Shown here: piece after piece, positions 16,028 through 24,915 of the stretch
Numbering within the stretch: position 1 is the first letter of the stretch
How the letters are laid out: each line of letters begins with the position of its first letter
DNA from: Frankia gtarii
Lineage (GTDB): Bacteria; Actinomycetota; Actinomycetes; Frankiales; Frankiaceae
Direction: 5' to 3'
Assembly: GCF_025403375.1 (NCBI RefSeq)
Contig: NZ_JAMPTM010000015.1
Coordinates: 1 to 51,145 of the forward strand
DNA: 51,145 nt
Notes under the pieces: model-generated
Told to the model about the DNA's origin: nothing
Seen by the model: only the letters and a program-made list of their open reading frames with translations
Database searches by the model: none
Program-made: the position numbers and the translations under genes

Positions 16028-18439
16028 GTGCAGATCAGCGGAGTTCGCGCCCGCCTGGCGGTCGGCCTGGGACTGATCTGTCTCGTGTTGCTGCCGCTCG
16101 GTGCTCCCGGCGGCCTGCGGGCCGCCGGGATCCTCCCGGCGGTCCTGCTCCTGCCGGGTGCGGCCGTTCTCAGCTTCGTGGTGATCAAGGATCGGGCGCT
16201 CTGGGCCGGCCTGGCCGTGTGCGTGAGCCTCGCCGTCGAGGCTGTCGTGCTCTGCGCGCTGCTGTGGCTGCGGATCTGGCAGCCGGACGCGGTGGCCGCC
16301 GTGCTGGTCGTGCTGTCGGTGGCGATCATCCTGGTCAATGCGCGACGATCCCGGTCCGCACCCGAGAGCGCCGAAGCGCGGCGGCCCGTCGCGGTTGCAC
16401 TCACCGATGCCGCCCCGACCGAATTCATCCCGCGTGGCGGCATCGGTGCCCCCACCGAACCCATTGCGCGGGGCAACGTCGGGGTCCACACCGCACCCAT
16501 CGCGCGCCGCACCGGTGGCGTCGAGGCCGGCGGGCGTTCGGGGTCGCCGCGGCCGCGGGCCGCCGCCGTGGGGCTGCTCGTGGGTCCCGGCGTCCTCGCC
16601 GCCGTCCTGTTCGCGGTCAGCGTCGGGCGGGTGGATCCGGGGCGGATGGGGCAGTACGGCATGCTGACCGTGCTCCCGGCGACCTGGTATCTGGCGCTCG
16701 CGCTGCTGCTGGCGGGCGCGGTCGTCGTGCTGACCCGGCCCGTGGTCAACCGGGCGGCGGCGGCCGGATACCTCTTCGGGATCGTGTTCGTGCTCTTCGG
16801 CACGGCTCCACTGGTGTATTCCGTGCCCCATTACTCCTGGGTGTACAACTACGTCGGCGTGACGCGCTACATCCTGGCGCACCACTCCCTCGACGGGAAC
16901 GTCGACATCTACCAGCGGTGGCCCGGTTTCTTCGCGGTGGCCGCATTCCTGTCGGGGCTGACCCGGACGACGGATCCCCTGGTGTTCGCGCAGTGGGCGG
17001 AGGTCTTCTTCGTCTCCGTCTCCGCGCTGCTGGTGTCCTGCCTCGGCCGGTCGTACCTGCGTTCGGTGAGTCTCGGCTGGGTGGCCGCGCTCGTGTTCGT
17101 CGCGGGCAACTGGGTCGGGCAGAGCTACTTCGCCCCCCAGGGCCTCGCGCTCACCCTTGCCCTCGCGATCTACTGCCTGCTCGTCGAGTTCTGCCGGCCC
17201 CCGGGGCGGGGGGCGACGGCCGCCGCCGACGCGACCACACCGCGCCGCTGGGCGATCGCCGTCGCGGTGCTGCTGCAGGCCGCCGTGGTGGTCTCCCACC
17301 AGCTCACCCCGTACCTGATCGTGGTCAGCGTGGTGGTGCTCGTCGCCTCCGGCCTGGTCCGGCCGTGGCTGCTCGTCGCCCTCATGACGGTGCTCGCCGT
17401 CGCGTTCCTGATCCCGAACCTGTCCTACATCACCAGCCATTTCGGGGTCGCATCCTCGCCCGATCCGTTGCAGAACCTGCGGCGGGTCGACCCCTACGGT
17501 GCGACGCCGCTACCGGGGAAGGCACTGCACGCGCGGGCCGGTACCGCGCTGTCGATGCTCGTCTGGCTCCTGGCCGCCGCGGCGGTCGTGCGCGGCCGGA
17601 TGCGCCGGCGGCCGGGGGTCGGCGTGCTCGGCCCGCTGTTCATCTCGCCCGCGATCCTGGTCTTCGGGCAGGACTACGGGGGCGAGGCGATCTTCCGGGT
17701 CTACCTGTTCTCCCTGCCCTGGGCGGCGCTGGCCATCGCCAGCGGCATGGTCCGGGGCGAGCCGCGGCCGGTGCCGGCGGGAGCGGGGACGAGGTCGGCG
17801 AGGCCGGCGGTGCCGGCGAGGCCGGGGGTGCCGGTGGTGCGGGCACGGCGGGTCGGGGTGGTGGCCCTGGCCTGCACAGGAGCCTTCCTGCCCGCCTTCT
17901 TCGGCCAGGAGGAACTCAACTACATGCCGGCCGGCACTGTGGCGGCCAGCGACTACTTCTACGGGCACGCGCTGTCGGGCTCCGTGCTCATGTGCGCCGC
18001 CCCCAACTTTCCCCGTAGCTACGGGCCCAACTATGACGAGTTCATCCACATGAAGAACGGTGACGAACCGAATATGTTGCTCAACCCGGACCTGCGGGGG
18101 CGTGATCTGGGTCCGGCGGACGTGAGCACCGTGGTGTCGGAGATCAGGAAGTACTCCACCCGCGGGTACCTCGCCTTCGCCGACAGCGGGGACGCCTACG
18201 TCCGGACGTTCCAGCTCGCGCCGCCCGGCGCACTCGGGCGGCTGGAGGCGGCCGTGGCCCGGTCGCCCTCGTTCCGGCTCTGGTACCGCAACAACGACAC
18301 GCGCATCTACGCCCTGGCCGGCACCAGCGCGGTCGGTGCGTCGAAGAACGTCCGGCTGACCCCGGCTCCCTCGCTCAGGGCGGACGCCGTCGTCACGAGC
18401 GGGCCGGCCGCGGCCACCACGTCGCTGGGGCGGCCCTGA
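16028..18439 (+). CDS. large integral membrane protein, paralogue A (possible GT-C or polymerase-like)
   Basis: 803 residues with many hydrophobic segments and a C-terminal ~170-residue extracytoplasmic domain. Not assignable to a named family from sequence alone. It shares ordered signatures with the protein at 18890-20971: WPGFFA (residue ~298), PQGLALTLAL, SHQLTP (~423), YGGEAIFRVYLFSLP (~550) and a related C-terminal domain. This architecture resembles GT-C glycosyltransferases or O-antigen polymerase-like proteins. A hydrophilic loop after the first membrane block contains three imperfect 12-residue repeats (APTEFIPRGGIG type). Start GTG 16028 is preceded by GGAG. Its TGA overlaps the next ATG (TGATG, 18437-18441). 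It could use polyprenyl-linked sugars or polymerise repeats; this is inference. Confidence 0.7.
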   Translation: MQISGVRARLAVGLGLICLVLLPLGAPGGLRAAGILPAVLLLPGAAVLSFVVIKDRALWAGLAVCVSLAVEAVVLCALLWLRIWQPDAVAAVLVVLSVAIILVNARRSRSAPESAEARRPVAVALTDAAPTEFIPRGGIGAPTEPIARGNVGVHTAPIARRTGGVEAGGRSGSPRPRAAAVGLLVGPGVLAAVLFAVSVGRVDPGRMGQYGMLTVLPATWYLALALLLAGAVVVLTRPVVNRAAAAGYLFGIVFVLFGTAPLVYSVPHYSWVYNYVGVTRYILAHHSLDGNVDIYQRWPGFFAVAAFLSGLTRTTDPLVFAQWAEVFFVSVSALLVSCLGRSYLRSVSLGWVAALVFVAGNWVGQSYFAPQGLALTLALAIYCLLVEFCRPPGRGATAAADATTPRRWAIAVAVLLQAAVVVSHQLTPYLIVVSVVVLVASGLVRPWLLVALMTVLAVAFLIPNLSYITSHFGVASSPDPLQNLRRVDPYGATPLPGKALHARAGTALSMLVWLLAAAAVVRGRMRRRPGVGVLGPLFISPAILVFGQDYGGEAIFRVYLFSLPWAALAIASGMVRGEPRPVPAGAGTRSARPAVPARPGVPVVRARRVGVVALACTGAFLPAFFGQEELNYMPAGTVAASDYFYGHALSGSVLMCAAPNFPRSYGPNYDEFIHMKNGDEPNMLLNPDLRGRDLGPADVSTVVSEIRKYSTRGYLAFADSGDAYVRTFQLAPPGALGRLEAAVARSPSFRLWYRNNDTRIYALAGTSAVGASKNVRLTPAPSLRADAVVTSGPAAATTSLGRP

Positions 18440-18846
18440 TGGCCGCGTGGCGTTCCAGGACGGTCCGGGTGACCGTCCTGGGGCTGCTCAGCGTGCTGGT
18501 CCCCCTGCTGGAGGCGGCGGACACCGGGGGAGTGGTGCGGGTCGTGCTGGCCCTCGCCTTCCATGCGACGATTCCCGGCGTCCCGCTGCTCCTGCTCACC
18601 CGCCTGGACAGCCCGGTCCTGCTCGCCTGCGTGGGCGGGGCACTGTCCGTGGCGCTGACCATCGTCGGCGCCCAGCTCATGCTCTGGTCCGACGCGTGGC
18701 ATCCCCTCGGGTTGGTAGTCGTCCTCGCGCTCGTCTCGCTGGCGGCGCTGGCCGTCGACTTCTGGCGGGGGCGTCCGTCGGCGGCTCGGGCGGGCTCGGA
18801 GCGGGCCGGCTCGGTGCGGGACGGCCTGCGGGGGAGCGGAGCGTGA
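18439..18846 (+). CDS. small integral membrane protein between two large paralogues
   Basis: 135 residues with about four hydrophobic segments (VTVLGLLSVLVPLLEAA, VRVVLALAFHATIPGVPLLL, PVLLACVGGALSVALTIVGA, LGLVVVLALVSLAALAVDF) and a short basic Ser/Arg/Gly tail. The first hydrophobic block resembles the N-terminal block of the preceding protein (LPAVLLLPGAAVLSFV), so it may be a separate copy of that membrane unit. No family recognised. Start overlaps the upstream stop by one base, indicating tight coupling, so it may be a subunit of a complex with one or both large membrane proteins. Confidence 0.65.
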   Translation: MAAWRSRTVRVTVLGLLSVLVPLLEAADTGGVVRVVLALAFHATIPGVPLLLLTRLDSPVLLACVGGALSVALTIVGAQLMLWSDAWHPLGLVVVLALVSLAALAVDFWRGRPSAARAGSERAGSVRDGLRGSGA

Positions 18847-18889
18847 CCGCGGCGTGTCCCGGTGCCCGCGGTGGCGGGGTGGGTCTCTC

Positions 18890-20971
18890 GTGACGACGGA
18901 TGCGTACACGCGACCGGGGAAGGGAGCGGGGGAGCTGGCGGGAGCCACCGACCTCGACCGCGGCGCCCCGGCGGGCCGGACCGCGCCGGCGGCGCCCGGG
19001 CAGACGCGCGGTCCCGCGCCGGTGGCGCTGCTCGCCGTGGCCGCCGTGCTCATCGGCTGGGGGATGGCCGCCGCGGATCCGCACCAGATCGGCGCGCTCG
19101 GCATCGTCGACGCCCTCGACTGGCGTTACGTGGCCGGCATCGTGGCGCTCGCCGCCGCCTTCGTCTGGGAACTCGGCGCCGCCCGCCCGCGGACCTGGCT
19201 GCTGGCGTCCGCGACCTGCGCGCTGGTGGTAGCGATCTACGGGGTGTCCCCCGTCGTCGAGCAGACTTCCCGGCTGCCCACCTCGTGGCGGCACGCGGGC
19301 TTCATCAACTACATCCACGACAACGGCACCGTGCTCCACCACTACGACGCACGGTTCTCCTGGCCGGGGTTCTTCGCCGGCGTCGCCGTGCTGATGAACA
19401 CCGCCGGTGTCGGCGACGCCAGCCACCTGCTGCTGTACGCGTCCGTGGTGTTCATGCTCGCCTACCTGCCCTGCCTTGCGATGATCTTCCGCGAGCTCGG
19501 GCTGAGCCGCCGGGCGACCTGGCTCGCGCTGTGGCTGTTTCTCTGCGCCGACTGGGCGGACCAGGAGTACCTCTCCCCGCAGGGGACGGCGTACCTGCTG
19601 TCGCTGGTGGTGCTCGTGATCGCGCTGCGCACGAGCGGGCGGCGCGCTCCCGTGGTCGGCGGGACTGCGGTCGGCGGGACTGCGGTCGGCGGGACTGCGG
19701 TCGGCAGGAGTGCGAGCGGCGGCGCGGCGCGCGGGCGGCGTGACCGGCTGCGCGCGCTGCTCGAACCGCCCCCGCCGGCCCTGGGGCCGCGCGAGCAGAT
19801 GGCGTTGCTGGGGTGCGCGGCCGTCCTCGCCTTCGCTGTCGTGGCCAGCCACCAGCTCTCCCCGCCGCTGCTGACGCTGCTGCTCGTGAGCCTGCTGCTC
19901 ACCGGCCGGCTGCGCGGGCGGGGGCTCGTCCTGCTGGTGCCGATCCTGTTCGTCGGCTACTTCACGTTCGGTGCGGTCGACTTCTGGAGCGGCCACCTGT
20001 CGGTCGTCACCGGTGACGTGGGCGGGGTCGGCGGCACGGTCAACCAGACCCTGTCGAACCGGGTGCAGGGTTCGCCGACCCACCTGCGGATCGCGTTCCT
20101 GCGCATCGTGGTGGTCGGTGTGCTCTTCGCCGGCGCCGCGGTCGGCTCCCTGCGGCGGCGGCGCTGGCGGCTCGGTGCGGTCGCACAGGCCGCGGCCATT
20201 GCGCCGTTCGGACTGCTGGCGTTGCAGTCCTACGGCGGCGAGGCGCTGCTGCGGGCCTACCTGTTCGCGCTGCCGTTCCTGTGCGCCCTGTGCGCCGCGG
20301 CCTTCCTGCCCGCGCCCGACCCCGACTTCGGCGCGCCCGCCCGCCGCCGCCGCCGCGGCGGCCTGGCCCGCCGGCGCCCGCGCGCCCAGACGGCCGGTTC
20401 CGGCGAGGACACCGTCCAGATGCGCATCCGGCGGGCCCGCCCGCCGCGGCCGGAGCTCTCCCGGCGCCTGTCGGCCCTCCTGCTCGTCGTGTGCACCGGG
20501 GCGGTCGCGGTGCAGCTCATCTGCCGGGGGGGAAACGAGGAGTTCGTCTGGTTTTCCCACGAGGAGGTCGCGGCCACCCAGGAGCTCTACGACCTGGCTC
20601 CCGCGGGCAGTACCATCGGCGTTCTCAACGGTTTCTTCCCGGGTCAGAACGACGACCTCGGCCGGGTTTCGTTGGTAAATCTGGAGAGCAAGTGCAAACC
20701 GGTCGTCGATCCGTACCAGTGCGCTCTGCAGTTGAAGCCCGACTACATTCTGATCACGCGGGCGCAGGACGCGTACGGCCGGGAGTCGGAATCCCGTCCC
20801 GAGAAGTGGGCGGCGGCGGACGCGGCATCTCTGGAACGGTCCGCCGGCTATCACCGCATCCGGAACAGTCCGGACGCGATCATTCTCGCGCGCGGGGTCG
20901 ACGGCGGACTTCGGACATCGCGCGTGGACGCGTCGACCCGCCCGGTGCTCTCGGTGGACCAGGAAGGGTGA
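18890..20971 (+). CDS. large integral membrane protein, paralogue B (possible GT-C or polymerase-like)
   Basis: 693 residues, multi-pass membrane protein related to the product of 16028-18439. Shared signatures in the same order: WPGFFAGVAVL (residue ~158), SPQGTAYLLSLVVLVIAL, SHQLSP (~319), YGGEALLRAYLFALP (~447), then a basic linker and a C-terminal extracytoplasmic domain (PAGSTIGVLNGFFPGQNDD). It lacks the N-terminal membrane block of paralogue A; the small neighbour at 18439 may supply it. An in-frame 15-bp repeat (VGGTA x3) lies in a cytoplasmic-looking loop. GTG 18890 has a GGGTGGG ribosome-binding site; the frame is open to 18854. A named function is not supportable. Confidence 0.7.
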   Translation: MTTDAYTRPGKGAGELAGATDLDRGAPAGRTAPAAPGQTRGPAPVALLAVAAVLIGWGMAAADPHQIGALGIVDALDWRYVAGIVALAAAFVWELGAARPRTWLLASATCALVVAIYGVSPVVEQTSRLPTSWRHAGFINYIHDNGTVLHHYDARFSWPGFFAGVAVLMNTAGVGDASHLLLYASVVFMLAYLPCLAMIFRELGLSRRATWLALWLFLCADWADQEYLSPQGTAYLLSLVVLVIALRTSGRRAPVVGGTAVGGTAVGGTAVGRSASGGAARGRRDRLRALLEPPPPALGPREQMALLGCAAVLAFAVVASHQLSPPLLTLLLVSLLLTGRLRGRGLVLLVPILFVGYFTFGAVDFWSGHLSVVTGDVGGVGGTVNQTLSNRVQGSPTHLRIAFLRIVVVGVLFAGAAVGSLRRRRWRLGAVAQAAAIAPFGLLALQSYGGEALLRAYLFALPFLCALCAAAFLPAPDPDFGAPARRRRRGGLARRRPRAQTAGSGEDTVQMRIRRARPPRPELSRRLSALLLVVCTGAVAVQLICRGGNEEFVWFSHEEVAATQELYDLAPAGSTIGVLNGFFPGQNDDLGRVSLVNLESKCKPVVDPYQCALQLKPDYILITRAQDAYGRESESRPEKWAAADAASLERSAGYHRIRNSPDAIILARGVDGGLRTSRVDASTRPVLSVDQEG
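19654..19698 (+). repeat. 15-bp in-frame tandem repeat, three copies
   Basis: Three copies of GGTCGGCGGGACTGC encode VGGTA repeats in a hydrophilic loop of the large membrane protein. Confidence 0.8.
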
Positions 20972-20981
20972 GGGAGGGTCG

Positions 20982-21176
20982 ATGGACCAGCACAATGTGA
21001 TTCGGATCGGGCTGGTGCTCGTCTGCCTGGCGGCGGGTCTCGCGATCGGCGTGGATCTGCTGCGCGAGGCGCGGTCCTCCCGCGCCCGGGGGGTCGGCCG
21101 GCTGATGAACGTCGGTCTCCCGGTGGTCGCCGTGGCGGCCTTCGCCGCCTGCTGGGTGCGGGTGTCGCATGGGTGA
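20982..21176 (+). CDS. small two-helix membrane protein
   Basis: 64 residues: VIRIGLVLVCLAAGLAIGVDLL forms one membrane segment, a short Arg/Ser loop follows, and VGLPVVAVAAFAACWV forms a second. A strong GGGAGGG ribosome-binding site lies just before ATG 20982, which makes this small frame credible. Placed 10 nt after the large membrane protein gene and about 50 nt before the FAD oxidoreductase gene, so probably in the same operon. No family recognised. Confidence 0.6.
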   Translation: MDQHNVIRIGLVLVCLAAGLAIGVDLLREARSSRARGVGRLMNVGLPVVAVAAFAACWVRVSHG

Positions 21177-21224
21177 GACCCGGCAGCTGGGTGAGACGTG
21201 GCACCGCGGCCGGGAGCGTCGGCG

Positions 21225-22856
21225 ATGAGCGGGCGTGGCCGCAGCCGGCGGGAGATCCTCCTGCTGGGACTGAGCGCGGCAGGGTCGCTGGCATTGGCGG
21301 GATGCGGCGATGACCACAAGGACTCGCGGGCGCGTTACCTCGGCCCGATCGACAACGGTCAGGCGCCCCGCACGGACGCCGACCTCTGCGTCTACGGGGC
21401 GACCCCGGCGGGGATCGCCGCGGCCGTCCAGGCTCGGCGGATGGGCCTGCGCACCACGCTGCTGGCCTTCGACGACGAGATCGGCGGGATGATGTCGGGT
21501 GGCCTGTCCGCCTCGGACACCGGCTACACCTCGACCATCGGCGGGTTCGCCCGGGAGATCTTCGTCGCCATCGGCGAGCACTACCGCTCGACCGGACCGG
21601 TCTACAACTTCGAGCCGCACGTCGCCCGTGACGTCTTCGTCGCGGTCCTGAAGAAGGTGGGCGTACGGGTCGTGACCCGCCAGCGGCTCGCCGAGGTCGT
21701 GCTCAGCGGAAACAAGATCCGCTGGATCAACACCGACGGCGGTGGCACCCACCGGGCGAACGCCTTCGTCGACGCCAGCTACGAAGGAGACCTGCTGGCC
21801 GCGGCGCGCGTCGCCTTCGTGACCGGGCGGGAGTCCAACAGCGAGTACGGCGAGACCCTCAACGGCGTGCAGAACCGCCCGGCCGGCTCGACCTTCCTCT
21901 CCTGCGTCAGTCCCTACCGCCGCGACGGCGATCCGACCAGCGGCCTGCTGCCCGACGTCTCGGCGAACGGGCTGGGGGTGACGGGCCAGCAAAGCCCGTT
22001 CGGCATGGACTTCTGTTTCCGGCTCTGCCTGGCCCACGCCGGGGCGAACGCGCGGCCGTTCCCGAAGCCGGCGGGCTACGACCCCGAGCGTTACGAGCTG
22101 CACCGCCGCTACCTGGCCGCCGGGAACCGGAACGTGATGTCCTTCATGGTCGAGCTTCCGGGGCGGAAGTACGACCTCAACAACAGCGGCCCGGTCTCCA
22201 CCAACCTGGTGGGCGGCTCGACGAACTGGGCGACCGCCGACTACGCGCGCCGCGAGCAGATCTACCAGGATCACCTCACCTACCAGCAGGGCCTGCTCTG
22301 GTTCCTCGCGAACGATCCCGCCGTTCCGGCCTGGCAGCGCACCCAGGCCCGTTCCCTCGGCCTCGCTGCCGACGAGTTCGTGGACAGCGACAACTGGCCG
22401 CGCCAGCTCTACGTGCGCGAGGCCAGGCGGATGGTCAGTGACTACGTTGCGACGGAGGGCGACGCGTCGGGCGCCCGCCACTGCCCCGACCCGATCGCCT
22501 ACGCGTCCTACAAGGTCGACTCGCACGCCGTGCAGCGGGTCGTGGCGAACAACTGCCTCGTCAACGAGGGCGGCGTCGACGTTCCCGTGCCCGGCCCGTG
22601 GGCGGTGTCGCTGCGCTCGATCCTGCCGCGGCGGCAGGAGTGCGTGAATCTCGTTGTGCCGGTCTGCGTCTCCTCCTCCCACGTGGCCTGGTCGTCGCTG
22701 CGGATGGAGCCGGTGTTGATGATGCTCGGCCAGGTGGCGGCCATCGCCGCCGGCATGGGAATCCGCCGCGGCGTGGCCGTCCAGGACATCGCCTATGCCG
22801 AGATCCGGGCGGCCCTGCAAAGGCTGCGCATGCCGCTGCCGGCCGCCGCCACCTGA
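21225..22856 (+). CDS. FAD-dependent oxidoreductase, predicted Tat-exported lipoprotein
   Basis: N-terminus has a twin-arginine motif SRREILLLGL followed by a hydrophobic stretch and lipobox LALAGC, so the folded flavoprotein is probably exported by Tat and lipid-anchored. The next segment DLCVYGATPAGIAAAVQARR is a dinucleotide-binding Rossmann motif, followed by GGMMSGGLSASDTGY and the FVDASYEGDL motif of the PF12831 FAD-oxidoreductase family. Family members are often found with polysaccharide-active enzymes, but substrates are mostly undefined. At 543 residues it is full length. ATG 21225 has a GGGAG ribosome-binding site. It may oxidise a sugar or lipid-linked sugar on the outer face of the membrane; donor and acceptor unknown. 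Confidence 0.82.
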   Translation: MSGRGRSRREILLLGLSAAGSLALAGCGDDHKDSRARYLGPIDNGQAPRTDADLCVYGATPAGIAAAVQARRMGLRTTLLAFDDEIGGMMSGGLSASDTGYTSTIGGFAREIFVAIGEHYRSTGPVYNFEPHVARDVFVAVLKKVGVRVVTRQRLAEVVLSGNKIRWINTDGGGTHRANAFVDASYEGDLLAAARVAFVTGRESNSEYGETLNGVQNRPAGSTFLSCVSPYRRDGDPTSGLLPDVSANGLGVTGQQSPFGMDFCFRLCLAHAGANARPFPKPAGYDPERYELHRRYLAAGNRNVMSFMVELPGRKYDLNNSGPVSTNLVGGSTNWATADYARREQIYQDHLTYQQGLLWFLANDPAVPAWQRTQARSLGLAADEFVDSDNWPRQLYVREARRMVSDYVATEGDASGARHCPDPIAYASYKVDSHAVQRVVANNCLVNEGGVDVPVPGPWAVSLRSILPRRQECVNLVVPVCVSSSHVAWSSLRMEPVLMMLGQVAAIAAGMGIRRGVAVQDIAYAEIRAALQRLRMPLPAAAT

Positions 22857-22857
22857 T

Positions 22858-22913
22858 TTCCAGGCCGCGACACTTCCAGGCCGCGACACTTCCAGGCCGC
22901 GACACTTCCAGGA
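22858..22913 (+). repeat. 16-bp tandem repeat, 3.5 copies, between oxidoreductase and oxygenase genes
   Basis: Three exact copies of TTCCAGGCCGCGACAC (22858-22905) plus a half copy, immediately after the stop codon. The unit is not a multiple of three and lies outside coding sequence. Confidence 0.9.
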
Positions 22914-22948
22914 CACAACGTAGAAGAACGACGTAGAAGGAGGATGAT

Positions 22949-23815
22949 GTGAATACCGGGCAGGCTGCGGACTACCGCGCCCGATTGCGGACCGCGGGCA
23001 TTTTCTCGGTCGCGGATCTCTACCCGCCGCAGACCGTGGCGCGGTGGAACGAGACCCTCGACCGGGAGTTCGCCGAGAAGGCGGATCAGGCGCGGTCCTA
23101 CGTTGGCGCGGACCGGCTCGTCGCGCTCGGGATCGTCGAGAAGCTGTTCTCCGAGCGGCTGCGCCAAGTGATCCGTGCGCTTATCCCCGACGCGGTGCTG
23201 TACCACTGCCACGTCTACGAGACCGCGGCGAATCAGGAACGGTCGCACATCCACGCGGGGCGCCTCAACGGCTGGCACCGGGACACCGAGACGATCCGGC
23301 TGTTCGATCCCACGGTGGCGCCCCAGTACATCAGCATCTTCGTCTACCTGACCGACGTCGCGAGCGGATCCGGTGGCTTCGAGCTCAGGACGCTGCCGCC
23401 GGCGCATGCCATCGCGGCCGGCAACCGTTCGGTCGTGGTGCAGGGACGGGCCGGCACCGCCTTCGTGTGGAACCGTTCCTTCTACCACCGCGCGACACCG
23501 AACCTCAGCCCCGTCCGCCGGCGCGTGCTCAAGCTGTCGATCCAGTCCACGTCGCTGCCGAACGACCGGATCGAGCTGCCCGAGTTCGCCCACGCCCGCA
23601 CGGCGGTCAACCCGGCGGACGAGTACCTCGGCTTCCTGTTCGGTGTCGGGCGGAGCGGGCCGGGCGCGGCGCGCCAGCTTCCGCAGCCGGCGGATCCGGC
23701 TACCACGCTCTCGCCTGCGGCCGATCTCGTGCCCAACTCCGTGGTCGAGGTCACCCGCGCGGACGCCCTCTGGCATCGCGTCAGCGCGGTCAAGTACCGA
23801 CTGCCGGTCGGCTGA
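22949..23815 (+). CDS. phytanoyl-CoA dioxygenase (PhyH)-like Fe(II)/2-oxoglutarate oxygenase
   Basis: A 288-residue PhyH-like oxygenase. The iron-binding facial triad is visible as H110 and D112 in GWHRDTE and H180 in FYHRATPN; basic residues of PVRRRVLK about a dozen positions later can bind 2-oxoglutarate. The double-stranded beta-helix core is filled by ISIFVYLTDVASGSGGFEL. Members hydroxylate or otherwise oxidise small molecules, lipids or sugars. GTG 22949 has an excellent GAAGGAGG ribosome-binding site. Its TGA overlaps the next ATG (TGATG, 23813-23817). Its position between the exported FAD enzyme and a Gfo/Idh dehydrogenase suggests a joint pathway, possibly making or modifying an unusual sugar. 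Confidence 0.83.
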   Translation: MNTGQAADYRARLRTAGIFSVADLYPPQTVARWNETLDREFAEKADQARSYVGADRLVALGIVEKLFSERLRQVIRALIPDAVLYHCHVYETAANQERSHIHAGRLNGWHRDTETIRLFDPTVAPQYISIFVYLTDVASGSGGFELRTLPPAHAIAAGNRSVVVQGRAGTAFVWNRSFYHRATPNLSPVRRRVLKLSIQSTSLPNDRIELPEFAHARTAVNPADEYLGFLFGVGRSGPGAARQLPQPADPATTLSPAADLVPNSVVEVTRADALWHRVSAVKYRLPVG

Positions 23816-24915
23816 TGGCGGCCATGGGGGCGGGCCGGCGCCGGGTCCTGATCATCGGGTCCGGGCGCCGGATCCGGAACAACTTCCTGCCGGCGTTCGC
23901 GCAGCGCCGGGACCAGTTCGAGCTCGTCGGGCTGTGGTCGCGCACCCGGGAGCATGCCGAACGCGCGGCCTCGCCCTGGGGGGTACCGGTGGTGGACTCG
24001 CCGGCGGCGGTCCTTGAAACGGTCGACACGGTCGTCGTCTCGGTCTCCACGACGGCGGTGCGTGCGGTCCTGCGCGAACTCGCCGAGCGGGCAGCCCAGC
24101 TCACGGTCGTCCTGGACACTCCGGTGTTCGGACAGGCCGCTCACCTGCCGGCGATGGCGACCCTGCGGGCGTTCGCCCGGGTGGTCGTGGCCGAGGACTA
24201 CATGAACTACCCGCAGTGGACCCTCGCCCGCCGCGCGGTCGCCGACGGCCTGATCGGCGAGGTGCGCTCGGTGGAACTCGCGCACTCCGGCTACCGCTAT
24301 CACGGCCTCGCCCTCATCCGGTCGCTGGCCGACTTCGACCACGTCACCGTGGCCACCCGGCGGCGGGTCGGCGCCGACGTGCACTTCGGCTTCCGGCTGA
24401 GGCATGGGGTGCGGGGCCGCATCTTCGAGCCGTACGACCAGGCCCGGGGGACGACGACGATCACGGGCGAGAAAGGGGTGATCACGGACTCCGCGCAGGT
24501 GGGCGGCGGGCACGGCCCAGTGCACGTGCTGCGGCCCCGCGGGGACGCCCGGCCCGACGGCTATCTTCTCGACGGCCTCGAGCTCGACCTGCCGGCGCTG
24601 CCCGCCCTGCTCGACGCCGAGGTGCCCGACCGCAGCCTGTTCAACGCCCTGAAGACCTGCGGCCTGCTGGAGGTGCTCGCGGCGGTGACGGGAGAGGCCT
24701 TCCACTCCCGGTACACCTACCAGGAGGCGCTTTACGACCACCTGACGACGGCCGTCCTGCGCACGAGCCCGCTGCTCGTCGACCCGGTGGCGGGCGCGGG
24801 CCGCAACATCGTCGATGGCTTGGACGACATGTTCGCCGGATTGGCCTGGGCTCGGGGCATCGTCGCCAGGCCGGCGGCACGTCGGGGCGGGACACGGAGG
24901 CGAGAGCCCGCGTGA
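23815..24915 (+). CDS. Gfo/Idh/MocA-family oxidoreductase-like protein
   Basis: N-terminal Rossmann fold begins VLIIGSGRRIRNNFLPAF, continues with LVGLWSRTREHAERAA and a central VVVAEDYMNYP, followed by a C-terminal alpha/beta domain, as in NAD(P)-dependent sugar dehydrogenases of the Gfo/Idh/MocA type. The usual EKP motif is not obvious: the corresponding stretch reads VVLDTPVFGQAAHL, so lysine catalysis may be lost or different. Length 366 residues. It overlaps the PhyH-like gene by one base, so the two are co-translated. It is the last gene of the long rightward operon that begins near 11.5 or 16 kb. Substrate unknown. Confidence 0.75.
   Translation: MAAMGAGRRRVLIIGSGRRIRNNFLPAFAQRRDQFELVGLWSRTREHAERAASPWGVPVVDSPAAVLETVDTVVVSVSTTAVRAVLRELAERAAQLTVVLDTPVFGQAAHLPAMATLRAFARVVVAEDYMNYPQWTLARRAVADGLIGEVRSVELAHSGYRYHGLALIRSLADFDHVTVATRRRVGADVHFGFRLRHGVRGRIFEPYDQARGTTTITGEKGVITDSAQVGGGHGPVHVLRPRGDARPDGYLLDGLELDLPALPALLDAEVPDRSLFNALKTCGLLEVLAAVTGEAFHSRYTYQEALYDHLTTAVLRTSPLLVDPVAGAGRNIVDGLDDMFAGLAWARGIVARPAARRGGTRRREPA

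Noticed and set aside
18677-21319. An 880-codon minus-strand frame across the large membrane protein gene
   Set aside because: Low-complexity Arg/Gln/Asp sequence without motifs, opposite a credible multi-pass membrane protein.
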